DNA of 58,990 bases from Bacteroidales bacterium UBA4243. GTDB lineage: Bacteria > Bacteroidota > Bacteroidia > Bacteroidales > F082. The stretch is from positions 1-58,990 of the forward strand of contig DGXB01000094.1 in assembly GCA_002396205.1 (NCBI GenBank), given 5' to 3'. The notes under the pieces are model-generated. The model had not been told where the DNA came from and made no database searches. It was given only the letters and a program-made list of their open reading frames with translations. Both the position numbers and the translations under genes were made by a program. This document shows, piece after piece, positions 1 to 9,318 of this stretch; the stretch's first letter is position 1, and each line of letters starts with the position of its first letter.

Positions 1-1
1 C

Positions 2-532
2 AATGCCCGTCCTGAGAATTTCCCGTTCGTCAACGACTACCGCAATCCGGCCATCGCCGAGGTGATGCGCACCTTAAACTATGTCAACATGTTCAACCAC
101 GGCATTCAGGAGGTAATCAGTCTTTTGGAGGAAAACGGCAATCCACCAGCCCAATTTGAGACAAGTCTGATAACCGCTTTTGTGGCAAAAATCCATGATG
201 GTCCCCAAACAGAAAACGAAAGCTTGGAACAGGCTTGGAACAAGCTTGGAACACAGCTTGGAAAATACATCAAAGAACTGTTAATCAGTCTAAAAAACGG
301 GAATGCAAGTGCCTTGGAACTGAGGCTTGGAACCGAGCTTGGACCCTATTTCAAGGATAAGACACAACGGTTGTTTAGCAAAGTGGTTTTGGCACCTGCA
401 TTGAAACATAAGGTGATTGCCATGACCCATCCTGATGCGCCCAAGCATCCCCAGCAGCAATACTACCTAACCGACTTAGGAATGAAGCTGTTAGAGGCTC
501 TGATGAAGGATTCTGGAAAGGGCAAAGGATGA
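2..532 (+). CDS. AlbA_2/HATPase_c_4 family ATP-binding protein, C-terminal part
   Basis: The reading frame is open from the window edge, so the N-terminus is missing. The visible start, RNPAIAEVMRTLNYVNMFNHG, is the end of the HATPase_c_4 (divergent AAA-4) region of proteins often annotated as putative transcriptional regulators or RecG-like. A linker with repeated LGTQLG/LGTELG units follows, then a winged-helix-like tail with HPDAPKHP and YYLTDLG motifs, close to the tail of the intact protein encoded at 48564-50123. These proteins have an N-terminal AlbA_2 nucleic-acid-binding domain; their function is poorly known and they are frequent in defence islands. It lies 69 bases upstream of the methylase on the same strand, so it may belong to the same operon. 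Confidence 0.75.
   Translation, partial: NARPENFPFVNDYRNPAIAEVMRTLNYVNMFNHGIQEVISLLEENGNPPAQFETSLITAFVAKIHDGPQTENESLEQAWNKLGTQLGKYIKELLISLKNGNASALELRLGTELGPYFKDKTQRLFSKVVLAPALKHKVIAMTHPDAPKHPQQQYYLTDLGMKLLEALMKDSGKGKG
221..343 (+). repeat. Short tandem repeat in the linker of the AlbA_2-type gene
   Basis: Units of 11-12 bases built on GCTTGGAACA occur four times at 221-263 and three times at 311-343. They encode the LGTQLG and LGTELG stretches between the ATPase-like part and the C-terminal winged helix. Confidence 0.75.
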
Positions 533-601
533 CGAGATGGCACAAGGAACTGATTCGGCTTGTTTTTACAAGAATAACACATTGACAGTAAACAAATAAC
601 T

Positions 602-3226
602 ATGGCAAACGACACTCTTTTTGACCTGAATACGATAGACCCAAACGAGCAAACACTACAAGGCCCGGTAACCTGTTTGGGCATGGAGTTTGAGAACGAC
701 GAGGCCCGGAGGGCCTATTTTCGCGAGGAGCTTCGCAAGAAGTTGCCTGAGCTGAAGAAGATAGAAGGCTATCCGATTGGTGAAGATGATGACATCATCA
801 ACCTGAGCGACCCGCCTTATTACACCGCCTGCCCTAACCCTTGGCTGAGCGACTTCGTTGCTGAATGGGAAAAAGAGAAACAGCAGCTTGAAGCTGAAGG
901 CAAACGCAAAGCCGATTTTGAGGTGAAGGAGCCGTATGCAAAAGATATCAGCGTTGGGAAGAATAACGAAATATATAATGCTCATTCTTATCACACTAAA
1001 GTTCCCCATCCAGCCATAATGAAGTTGCTCTACCATTACACACAACCAGGTGATATTGTATATGATGGATTTGCGGGAACAGGTATGACTGGTGTGGCTG
1101 CTGGGTTTTGTGAAACTGGTTATGAAGGAATTGGCACGGAAGGTACGGATAATAAAAAATTAGGAATAAGACATTGTATTTGTAATGATTTAAGTCCTAT
1201 TGCATCTTTTATTTCATACAACTTAAACATCAATCACAGCAACAAGTTTACATGGTTTAAGCAAGTTCTACAATCAGTAAAACAAACATATTCTTCATTT
1301 TACAAAACTAGGCATTCTAACGGCGGATATGGTGAAATAAAATATGTTGTCTGGAGTGATAAGGTCTCTTGCCCTCATTGTGGTTCAGAGTTATTGTTTT
1401 GGAACACTTTCGTACAATATGGAAAAGGAGAAATATTGGATGTTGCTCCATGTAAGGTTTGTGGTGGTGAGATACAGCGAAAAACCGTTAATAAAGTATT
1501 TGAAACAATTTACGACCAATATTTAGACGAGAGTATATCTACCGTATCATCCGTTCCTGTACTTATTAATTATCAATACAATGGAAAAAGGTTTAATAAG
1601 ATTCCAGATGAGGAAGATATTCTTCTCTATAAATCCATAGCAAACACTAAGAATGATTCATGGGTGCCAATAGATGCACTTGGAGAGGGGGATAAGATGG
1701 GAGACCCTAAATCAAAAGGAATTTACTACACTCATCAGTTTTACAATTTAAGAACGCTCTTCCTGCTGTCCAAAATCTGGGAAAAGTGTGATTTAGACAA
1801 CTGGTTTTGTGTAACCAACAGCATATCAAGAAATCTGACTAAGCTAAACCGTTTTATTGTAAATAAATACAACTTGTTTGGTAGAATAAATGGACCGTTA
1901 AGCGGCACATTATACTCTCCAAGCGAAGTCGTTGAACAAAACGTTTTTGACTTATTAGAAGAAAGGCAGTCCAATGTGGATTCCTATATGTTTGAGAATG
2001 CTATTCAGGTAGGAGATGCATTACATTGTAGAACGATGCCTAAAGAATCGGTAGATTACATTTTTACCGACCCACCTTTCGGGCATAATATTATGTATTC
2101 TGAACTTAATTTCCTTTCCGAGTCATGGATAAAAGTCAAGACAAATAACGTCGATGAGGCAATAGAAAACAAGACCCAAGGAAAAACAATAGAATCGTAC
2201 ATGAGGCTGATGACCGAAGCTTTTAGGGATTATTACAGAATCTTAAAACCAGGGAAATGGATGACTGTAGAGTTTAGTAATCCATCTGCGGCAATATGGA
2301 ATGCTATTCAAACAGCAATACAAAATGCAGGGTTTGTGATAGTAAATGTATGCTCATTCGATAAAGTTCACGGTGGACAAAAGTCAATGCGATATACCAC
2401 AACAGTAAAAGAAGATTTGATTATTACGAGTTATAAACCGGATGATGTTTTTGAAATACAAGAGGTAAATGGTAACCATTTGTATATTTGGGATTTTGTG
2501 CAAAGTCATTTAGAACATCTCCCTATTCATATTGTAGAAAATAATCAAACGACATCAATTATAGAGAGAAGTTCGAAAATCCTACATGACAGATTGGTTT
2601 CATACTATATCGTCAACGGTGCTAATATCCCGATTAGTTTGTCTGAGTTTCAAAAAGGGTTGAGAGAACGTTTTATAGAAAGAGATGGAATGTTTTTTAC
2701 TGCTTCCCAAGTTGCAGAATACGAAGAGAAGAAAAAAAAGGCTCCTATATTTGCTCCGATGGGAATAATAGTAGATAGCGAGGCTAGTGGAATACAATGG
2801 CTAAAAAACCAGCTTCAGGAAGAGCATAAAACATACCAAGAGTTACAGCCAGAGTGGATGCAAGCTATTGCAGGAGTGCGCAAGGGAGATATTCTACCTG
2901 AGCTACGAGACTTGTTAGAGCAAAATTTCATAAAAGAAGCCGATGGCCATTGGCGTTTGCCCAATGCCAACGACGAGCGCGACCTTGAAATACTTCGCAC
3001 AAAGACTTTGCTTCGCGAGTTCAATCTTTATGTGGAACAGGCTGCAAAGCCTAAAGCCAAACTGAAGGAAGTACGCGTGGAGGCATTAAGAGCTGGATTC
3101 AAGCAGTGTTATATGGATAAAGACTTTGCCACGATAGTTATGGTGGGCGACAAAATACCCGAGAACCTGCTTACTGAAGACGAGGTGCTGTTGCAATATT
3201 ATGATATAGCATCATCAAGAGTATAA
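602..3226 (+). CDS. BREX type 3-like DNA methylase (PglXI/COG1743-like)
   Basis: An 874-residue DNA methyltransferase of the N4/N6 class. The SAM-binding motif FAGTG is at residues 157-161 and the catalytic-type motif DPPF at 490-493; a second DPPY at 70-73 lies in a conserved N-terminal segment. Between them is a zinc ribbon (CPHC at 257-260, CKVC at 284-287), as in COG1743-type methylases. In BREX, the methylase modifies host DNA so that the system can tell self from phage. The start ATG is preceded by little spacing from the previous gene. It is the first gene of a run in which later genes follow with 12-base or smaller gaps. The target sequence cannot be read from the protein. A stand-alone methylase is less likely because helicase and PglZ genes follow. 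Confidence 0.8.
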   Translation: MANDTLFDLNTIDPNEQTLQGPVTCLGMEFENDEARRAYFREELRKKLPELKKIEGYPIGEDDDIINLSDPPYYTACPNPWLSDFVAEWEKEKQQLEAEGKRKADFEVKEPYAKDISVGKNNEIYNAHSYHTKVPHPAIMKLLYHYTQPGDIVYDGFAGTGMTGVAAGFCETGYEGIGTEGTDNKKLGIRHCICNDLSPIASFISYNLNINHSNKFTWFKQVLQSVKQTYSSFYKTRHSNGGYGEIKYVVWSDKVSCPHCGSELLFWNTFVQYGKGEILDVAPCKVCGGEIQRKTVNKVFETIYDQYLDESISTVSSVPVLINYQYNGKRFNKIPDEEDILLYKSIANTKNDSWVPIDALGEGDKMGDPKSKGIYYTHQFYNLRTLFLLSKIWEKCDLDNWFCVTNSISRNLTKLNRFIVNKYNLFGRINGPLSGTLYSPSEVVEQNVFDLLEERQSNVDSYMFENAIQVGDALHCRTMPKESVDYIFTDPPFGHNIMYSELNFLSESWIKVKTNNVDEAIENKTQGKTIESYMRLMTEAFRDYYRILKPGKWMTVEFSNPSAAIWNAIQTAIQNAGFVIVNVCSFDKVHGGQKSMRYTTTVKEDLIITSYKPDDVFEIQEVNGNHLYIWDFVQSHLEHLPIHIVENNQTTSIIERSSKILHDRLVSYYIVNGANIPISLSEFQKGLRERFIERDGMFFTASQVAEYEEKKKKAPIFAPMGIIVDSEASGIQWLKNQLQEEHKTYQELQPEWMQAIAGVRKGDILPELRDLLEQNFIKEADGHWRLPNANDERDLEILRTKTLLREFNLYVEQAAKPKAKLKEVRVEALRAGFKQCYMDKDFATIVMVGDKIPENLLTEDEVLLQYYDIASSRV

Positions 3227-3238
3227 AACCTAATTGAT

Positions 3239-4177
3239 ATGAAAGAAGTTAATGCAGGTTCTTTGTTCCATTACACCAAGAAAATAGACGTATTACTCAA
3301 AATCCTAAAAAAGGGTATTAGATATTCTTATTCTGCTGAAGAGTTTGATAATGACATTATTTTTGCGTATGAAGATGGAGGAAAACTAAATAAATGCAGA
3401 TTATTAGAAGATGCAAATACGCCAAGGGTAATAGCGATGCCGATGGTGTCGTTTTGCGATATACCTTTATCAAGGATAGCAAAACATCAGGAGCGGTATG
3501 GTAAGTATTGTATTGGGCTGGACAAAACAGCCTTTCTAAAATACTGGAAGGGGAGAATATCGCCTGTCACATATTATCCAAATCCTGAATTTCGAGACTA
3601 TTTTTTGTATCTATCAGATTTGCTTAATGATGTAGGCAACTTTGACGGAGATGCCCTGTCTGAGTATTGTCATCAATTAACCAAGGGGAAAAATGTAAAT
3701 GATGGAGTTGGCGTATTAGCTAAAGATGAAAAAGCAATGGCTTTCATAAAGCAAGAGGATGTTTTTATTAAACTTAAATGTTTCGCCACACAAGTATTGG
3801 CAGTTACAAAACCAATGGTTTCGAGTAAAGGTGCTGCTAATTATGACGAACGGGAATGGAGGGCATACACATTAGATGGTTTGAACGGTGATGATTGGGG
3901 AAAATGGGAAATCTTGAATAAAGACAATAATAATGATAGAGTTTCCCTGCTCAACAATAGGCTTACCAATGAAAAGAAAGCATACATAAAAATAGAACCA
4001 ATATATGTTTCAAATGCTATTTCACACATAATTGTAGAAACTGAAAAAGAGGTTCCTGAGATTATTAGTGCAATTTTGAAACTTCCAACTTTATTTGGTT
4101 ATAAACAGCCAGAAGAAAAGAGGCAACTGCTCATAAGCAAAGTAACTTCTTTTGAAAGAATTGAAAAAGACTATTAA
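3239..4177 (+). CDS. AbiGi-like protein (abortive infection family)
   Basis: A 312-residue protein starting with a HYTK segment (residues 12-15) followed by a region with MPMVSFCDIPLS (about 74-85) and YGKYCIGLDK (about 94-103). This pattern matches my recollection of the Pfam AbiGi family, described as the putative antitoxin half of the AbiG abortive infection system. No AbiGii-type partner is seen nearby. It sits 12 bases after the methylase and 5 bases before the helicase, so it is transcribed with them. Its place inside a methylase-helicase-PglZ operon is unusual. It may be an accessory effector or regulator of that system; this is inference. The family assignment is from motifs only. Confidence 0.55.
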   Translation: MKEVNAGSLFHYTKKIDVLLKILKKGIRYSYSAEEFDNDIIFAYEDGGKLNKCRLLEDANTPRVIAMPMVSFCDIPLSRIAKHQERYGKYCIGLDKTAFLKYWKGRISPVTYYPNPEFRDYFLYLSDLLNDVGNFDGDALSEYCHQLTKGKNVNDGVGVLAKDEKAMAFIKQEDVFIKLKCFATQVLAVTKPMVSSKGAANYDEREWRAYTLDGLNGDDWGKWEILNKDNNNDRVSLLNNRLTNEKKAYIKIEPIYVSNAISHIIVETEKEVPEIISAILKLPTLFGYKQPEEKRQLLISKVTSFERIEKDY

Positions 4178-4182
4178 ACAAA

Positions 4183-6948
4183 ATGACATACCAAGGGCGA
4201 CCCATAGAAATCATAGGCATTGAGCGGGTGTTTGGCAAAGAGGTACTGAACATCCGCATGGTTGACGACAACACTTGCAGGAAGGTCTATCGAGAGGACT
4301 TGGATAAAGAAGCCGAGGGTGACTTACTTGCAAAGGTGCGTTACAAAGCCATTGCAGCGCGCATCAATGAAGAGGTAGCGCAAAAGAGACTTCTTGCTCC
4401 ATACGAGAGCAGTTTGATACCGCTTCCGCATCAGATATTGGCCTTGGAGAAGGTGATGAAAGCCACCGAGACACGATTTCTGATGGCCGATGAAGTGGGT
4501 ATGGGTAAAACCATAGAGGCTGGCCTGGTGCTAAAGGAAAAGAAGCTTAGAGGCGAAGTAAAGCGGGTGCTGCTTGTGGTGCCTAAGAGCGCAATGCTCC
4601 AATGGCAAACCGAAATGAAGACACACTTCGGAGAAAGTTTCTTCATCTACGAATCGTCGCTGATTTCGTCGCTTGCCAGAACCTTCTCGCAGTTGGATGC
4701 CGAGGAGGAACTGAACTTTTGGCGGCAGCACAATCAGATCATCGTCAGCACCGACGCGCTGAAGCCGATGGAGTATCACCAAGGCTGGAGCCAGGAAAAG
4801 GTGGACGAATACAACAAATATCGTTTGGAATCGGTGCTCAATGCCGATTTTGATATGCTCATCATCGACGAAGCTCACCGAATGGGCGGTGCTACGGCAC
4901 AAGTCGGACGATACCAACTTGCCGATGCTTTGTGTAGCACCGTGCCCAATGTGCTGCTGCTGTCGGCTACGCCTCACAGAGGTAAAAGCGACCATTTCAG
5001 GCGCATTCTCCAGCTGATAGACAATGACGCTTTCCAAGGCGAAGGCATGCCGACTATTAAGGAAATAGAGCCTTATATTGTGAGGTCGGAGAAACGCAAT
5101 GCCATTGACTACAAAGGGCAAAAGCTATTCAACGAGCGAACCACAGTACGCATGGACGTGCCAATCGACGAGAACCTGAACGGCTTGCAGAAGGCCTTGT
5201 ATAAAGATGTCACGAATTATGTGAAGCTGAACTTTGGCAGGGCTAAGCGCAGCGGTAGGACGGCTTTGGGATTGGTGATGATTATGTTCCAGAAGATGGC
5301 CAGTAGTAGCACTGCTGCCATCTTGTCGGCAATGAAGACCAGGCTGTTCAGACTGGAAAACGGGCTGTATGAAGACAACTGTGAGAACTACGAACAAAGC
5401 GACCTGGTTGAAGACGAGGTATTGGATGGCGAAGAAATCAATCTTGAAGACCTCGCCAGCACCTCATCCATGAGGGCCGAGGATGAAATGGAATGCTTGC
5501 GAAAGTTGATTGAGCAAGCTGAGCATTGCCTTATGTGCGAGGAAGATGCCAAGGCAACGGCTTTGAAAAAGAAAATCAGACAGCTGGAGCTTGAAGAAGG
5601 CGACAGCGATTTGAAAATAGTGGTTTTTACTGAGTTCCGCACCACGCAGCGTTATGTGAAGAAGATATTGGAAGAATATGGGATTGAATGCACCGCGATT
5701 GACGGCGACATGTCGCTTGATGAGCGACAACAAGCCTTGGTGGATTTCAAAGAGCGCTGCCGTGTGATGGTGGCCACAGATGCCGCTGGTGAGTCGTTGA
5801 ACATGCAGTTCTGCCACATCGCCATCAACTACGACTTGCCATGGAACCCAATGGCCATAGAGCAGCGCATCGGCCGTGTTGACCGTATCGGCCAGAAACA
5901 CCCAGTGTTGGCCATCAACATGCTGCCTAACAACAGCGTGGATGTGAGGGTCTATGACATCATCATCGAAAAACTTGACCGCATCTTGTTGGAGCTTGGC
6001 ATAGACAAGACCTCAGACGTTCTGGATTCGACTATCGACAACAGAAAGATTACACACCTACATCTTCAATCGCTGTTGGATCCTCTCCTATTTTCACATC
6101 AGAGCGAGCAATGGCTGTTTGAAATTAAGCAAAAACTACAAGAGTACAAGAGTACTGCCGGAGCTTTGCCAGTCACAGACCCGAAAGACATCACAGCGAA
6201 ATCGGCAGCTGATGTTAAATACAGTCCGTTGCCCGTGTGGTTGGAGTCGTTGCTTGACCAATACGTGTTGAGCAAAGGCGGCTTCTTTGACAAGCGTTCG
6301 GACGGTACCACAATCTATAACATCGGAGGGCAAAAGCTGCGAGCCACCTTTGATTCGAACCTCATGGGTGATGACCCATCGGTGGATTTGATAAGCCTAC
6401 AGCATCCCATGGTGAAAAACGTGTTGAATAGCATTTTTGGAGAAGAAGCCAAAAAGATGACCGTATTATGCTCAACAGACATGAGCGAACCACCCGGTGT
6501 CTTCAGTTTGTGGATGGTCAATGCCAACAACAGCCAAGAAAGCAGGGTTAGTTTTGTACCCCAATTTGTTGCAGACAACGGACAAAACTATACAGCCTAC
6601 GCTAATGACATTTGGACTTCATTAGTTCAAAACCCAAATCATTTTGTGGTTACTGGCGAGGCTGAAAAACCAGCGAACCTCTTTGAGCAAGTCCAAAACA
6701 ACTTATATGGCCAATACTGCCGAATGGAGGCTGCTATTGTCAACAACCTGCATGAAAAAGCAGACAATAAATTGAAGGCTATTTCATACGCAATTAGGCG
6801 TGTTGAAAGAATTGGCATCGAAAATATCAGAAAATCGAGACTAAAACGATTAGAGCAAGAAAAGCAGGAATGGAAAGAATTGTTTGACAAGAATTCCAAT
6901 GTTGTGCCAGGCGTGAAACTAATCATGACAGTGAGAATAGATGGATAA
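4183..6948 (+). CDS. SNF2/RapA-type DEAH helicase (BrxHII/DrmD-like)
   Basis: A 921-residue superfamily 2 ATPase. Walker A (DEVGMGKT) is at residues 103-110, the DEAH box at 229-232, an SAT motif follows, and the helicase C-terminal domain ends with motif VI (IGRVDRIGQ at 563-571). The segment between the two lobes contains a long acidic insertion. The arrangement is that of RapA/HepA-like translocases (COG0553) found as BrxHII in type 3 and type 5 BREX and as DrmD in DISARM. The DISARM genes drmA, drmB and drmC are absent and a PglZ gene follows, which favours BREX. The end overlaps the PglZ gene by 8 bases, a sign of coupled translation. Confidence 0.85.
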   Translation: MTYQGRPIEIIGIERVFGKEVLNIRMVDDNTCRKVYREDLDKEAEGDLLAKVRYKAIAARINEEVAQKRLLAPYESSLIPLPHQILALEKVMKATETRFLMADEVGMGKTIEAGLVLKEKKLRGEVKRVLLVVPKSAMLQWQTEMKTHFGESFFIYESSLISSLARTFSQLDAEEELNFWRQHNQIIVSTDALKPMEYHQGWSQEKVDEYNKYRLESVLNADFDMLIIDEAHRMGGATAQVGRYQLADALCSTVPNVLLLSATPHRGKSDHFRRILQLIDNDAFQGEGMPTIKEIEPYIVRSEKRNAIDYKGQKLFNERTTVRMDVPIDENLNGLQKALYKDVTNYVKLNFGRAKRSGRTALGLVMIMFQKMASSSTAAILSAMKTRLFRLENGLYEDNCENYEQSDLVEDEVLDGEEINLEDLASTSSMRAEDEMECLRKLIEQAEHCLMCEEDAKATALKKKIRQLELEEGDSDLKIVVFTEFRTTQRYVKKILEEYGIECTAIDGDMSLDERQQALVDFKERCRVMVATDAAGESLNMQFCHIAINYDLPWNPMAIEQRIGRVDRIGQKHPVLAINMLPNNSVDVRVYDIIIEKLDRILLELGIDKTSDVLDSTIDNRKITHLHLQSLLDPLLFSHQSEQWLFEIKQKLQEYKSTAGALPVTDPKDITAKSAADVKYSPLPVWLESLLDQYVLSKGGFFDKRSDGTTIYNIGGQKLRATFDSNLMGDDPSVDLISLQHPMVKNVLNSIFGEEAKKMTVLCSTDMSEPPGVFSLWMVNANNSQESRVSFVPQFVADNGQNYTAYANDIWTSLVQNPNHFVVTGEAEKPANLFEQVQNNLYGQYCRMEAAIVNNLHEKADNKLKAISYAIRRVERIGIENIRKSRLKRLEQEKQEWKELFDKNSNVVPGVKLIMTVRIDG

Positions 6949-8383
6949 GAACTTTTATAAAGATATGACCGTCAGGCTTGTAGATGGATGTAGAATTGGG
7001 ATTGTCCAAAACAAGGATGGATTCCTTTTCAGGAAGGATGTGCAAAAGGCCATTGAGGCGCATTGTCCTGATATTCGTTTGATAAGCGGTAATCAGTGGA
7101 AATTGAGACTGGCATACGAACTGGAATGCAAAGCAGACACAAGCCATAAGTATTGTTTTGTCACAGAAGATCCCAGCAAGATACTTCCCGACATGAAGGA
7201 AAACGCTATGGTGACTACGTTCAGCGTTTCCCAGATGTTTCCGGCCTATCACAAGCAAACCATCGAACAAGCCTCTGTTTCAGTATTAGAGAAGCTCTAT
7301 CGACGGAGCCAGGTAAGGTCATTGAATGAAGCAGAAACCAAAAAAGCAATTGAATTGCTTTTGGTTCCAGAGAACCCCATGGAAGAAGTGAAAACAAGAA
7401 TGCGAGATTTGTTAGGGAAAGACCTTTTATTCTATCTTCCTGAAGTGGCAAATGGAATCAATATCGCTCTTGGCTTGAAAGAATACCAATCGTTGATTGA
7501 AATCATTGATGCTTTCAACAAGCAATGGCAGGAAGGCTTGGAGAGCAGATGTTTTGGGCGGGTGCTGCCTTCCAGTTATTTGAATAAGCCGACTTACGTC
7601 GGCAATGTTTTGCCATACCTTCATGCCAGGTATAAGGAAAGCAACATTGCAATGGTCGTTGTGGACGGCATGAATTATTGGCAGTATCTTTTGTTGGAAA
7701 AGGAAATAAAAACGTATGCCCATATTGAGGCGACCACCATTTATTCATGGATTCCCAGCATCACCATGCTGTCGAGGCAATCGCTGTTTAGAGGCGGACT
7801 TCCTTCAAAAGAATACAGGCAAAGCCCAAAGAACGAAGAAAAGCTGTGGCGAAGTTATTGGTTGAACAAAGGCATAGCCGAGGAAGAAATAGCGTATTTT
7901 TATGAAGGTGAGTTGCAAATGAACATGGGTAGTTATAGACGTTTGGCTTTCGTCACCAATAAGATGGACGACAAGTTACATTCTTCGGAGAACTATCGAG
8001 AGTTGTTTCTGATAACTCAAGAATGGGCTTCGGAGTTTGCCAAGACAATAAGGCCGTTGTATGAGCAGGGGTATAAGGTGTTTATCACCACAGATCACGG
8101 CAATGCCGAAACATCAGGCTGGAGGGCTTTAACATCGCAAGAAAAAACCTATTTGTTTGGTGACAACAGTAAGGGGAAGAGACATCTGATATACGATGAC
8201 ATCAATGGTATGGATGAACTGTGGAGACAGGTGCCACAAGATGAAATTTGGAGACATGAAGAATGGATGACATGGAGGACAAGCAAGGGCTTTTTTAGTT
8301 CCAGCCAGAAAGAAGTGTCTCACGGAGGATGCCATTTCTTGGAAGTATTGATACCATTTGCAGAAATGAATTGTCATGAGTAA
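6941..8383 (+). CDS. pglZ: PglZ domain protein
   Basis: A 480-residue protein whose C-terminal two thirds is a PglZ domain of the alkaline phosphatase superfamily. Metal-site-type motifs are VVVDGMN (D242) and TTDHGNAE (D385, H386), with a late SHGGCHFLEVLIPF motif near residue 461 that is typical of PglZ. The protein is shorter than most BREX PglZ proteins (usually 700-900 residues), so it is a compact form. PglZ is the hallmark of Pgl and BREX phage defence. Overlaps of 8 bases with both neighbours show a tight operon. Confidence 0.88.
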   Translation: MDKNFYKDMTVRLVDGCRIGIVQNKDGFLFRKDVQKAIEAHCPDIRLISGNQWKLRLAYELECKADTSHKYCFVTEDPSKILPDMKENAMVTTFSVSQMFPAYHKQTIEQASVSVLEKLYRRSQVRSLNEAETKKAIELLLVPENPMEEVKTRMRDLLGKDLLFYLPEVANGINIALGLKEYQSLIEIIDAFNKQWQEGLESRCFGRVLPSSYLNKPTYVGNVLPYLHARYKESNIAMVVVDGMNYWQYLLLEKEIKTYAHIEATTIYSWIPSITMLSRQSLFRGGLPSKEYRQSPKNEEKLWRSYWLNKGIAEEEIAYFYEGELQMNMGSYRRLAFVTNKMDDKLHSSENYRELFLITQEWASEFAKTIRPLYEQGYKVFITTDHGNAETSGWRALTSQEKTYLFGDNSKGKRHLIYDDINGMDELWRQVPQDEIWRHEEWMTWRTSKGFFSSSQKEVSHGGCHFLEVLIPFAEMNCHE

Positions 8384-8990
8384 TATAATCGGTTTGAACC
8401 AACGAATACCCATCAATGTGATGGAAGAGGCAATCAAGGCCATGCTTGCCGGAGCGTATAGCCGAGAATGGGCTATGCAGCATTTAGAGCGGGAGATTAG
8501 CGGGGCTAATAGGATTGCAAAGGCTGTAAGCGAGCTAAACAGTGCCGTGATAAACAATCCGCAGAAAAAGTACATCATGGATAATGGCGAAAAGATATTG
8601 GAAGCCATGCAATACAAGCCGGACAAGACCTTGATTCTCGTGGGCCTGATCAATTCGTCTTTTCCAATAGGCTATCACACGACCTCTGTGATGGGAAAGT
8701 ATTTCCATGTCCAAGAATTGGTTTCCAAGGCGTTGATAGCGGAGAAAATTGGGGCCATGTATGCCTACAATAAATCGTTAGACAATGCCCTGTATCGCGT
8801 TTTGCCCATGTTTATCGAAGCTGGTCTTATCAGCAGGCCACAAAAAGGAGTGTATTCCAAAAACACTTTGGAGCCTCATACTGCGGAATCGGTAGACGTT
8901 TACAGGAAGTCATTTTTCATCAACAATCCGAATGTTCGCAAAGACTACCCATTGGAAGACAGCCCTTATTGGGAGTTTTTACAGGGGTAA
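8376..8990 (+). CDS. Unknown protein in the brxA position, possibly BrxA-like
   Basis: A 204-residue, mostly helical protein with no clear catalytic motif. It occupies the place of brxA at the end of type 3 BREX clusters and has the same length range. A segment with ANRIAKAVSEL (about 48-58), followed by a hydrophobic helix LILVGLINSSFPIGYH and later an LPMFIEAGLISRP segment, resembles the layout of BrxA (DUF1819). Similarity is weak by eye, so this is inference from position and helix pattern. It starts inside the last codons of pglZ, so it is surely co-expressed. Confidence 0.45.
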   Translation: MSNIIGLNQRIPINVMEEAIKAMLAGAYSREWAMQHLEREISGANRIAKAVSELNSAVINNPQKKYIMDNGEKILEAMQYKPDKTLILVGLINSSFPIGYHTTSVMGKYFHVQELVSKALIAEKIGAMYAYNKSLDNALYRVLPMFIEAGLISRPQKGVYSKNTLEPHTAESVDVYRKSFFINNPNVRKDYPLEDSPYWEFLQG

Positions 8991-9008
8991 GACTAAAAGC
9001 ATAGTACT

Positions 9009-9233
9009 ATGACAGATGAGGAAAAGAAAAAGAAGCTATTTGAGCTGCAAGCCAAATTGGAGGCTTCAAATATCATCCTGAAAATGCTCGGCAATTTGAA
9101 GGATGAGGAAATTGACGTGAAAAGTTATGGCAACTTATTGATCGAAGTTGTCAAGATTCAAGAGGAAGTTGCTGACGAATACAACAGCTTGGGAATACCA
9201 GGCAAGAAAATGACACCGAAATTCCGTACATGA
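9009..9233 (+). CDS. Small helical protein ending the defence operon
   Basis: A 74-residue charged protein; residues 1-20 are lysine- and glutamate-rich and most of the rest can form two helices. I do not recognise a family. It follows the BrxA-like gene by 18 bases and is the last gene before the terminator, so it is probably part of the same transcription unit. It could be an adaptor or a regulator of the system, but nothing in the sequence shows this. Confidence 0.6.
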   Translation: MTDEEKKKKLFELQAKLEASNIILKMLGNLKDEEIDVKSYGNLLIEVVKIQEEVADEYNSLGIPGKKMTPKFRT

Positions 9234-9271
9234 GGAATGAGGAATTTGAGGAATAAATGGATGTAAAAACA

Positions 9272-9311
9272 GCAGCCCCACTCATTGCAAAATGGCGGGG
9301 CTGCGTTTTTT
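9272..9311 (+). terminator. Intrinsic terminator of the BREX-like operon
   Basis: An 8-bp perfect stem (GCAGCCCC with GGGGCTGC) with a 17-base loop, followed by a run of T. Confidence 0.88.
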
Positions 9312-9318
9312 ATGGCTA

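Noticed and set aside
602..9233. DISARM system
   Set aside because: The helicase is DrmD-like and a methylase is present, but drmA, drmB and drmC are missing and a PglZ gene is present.
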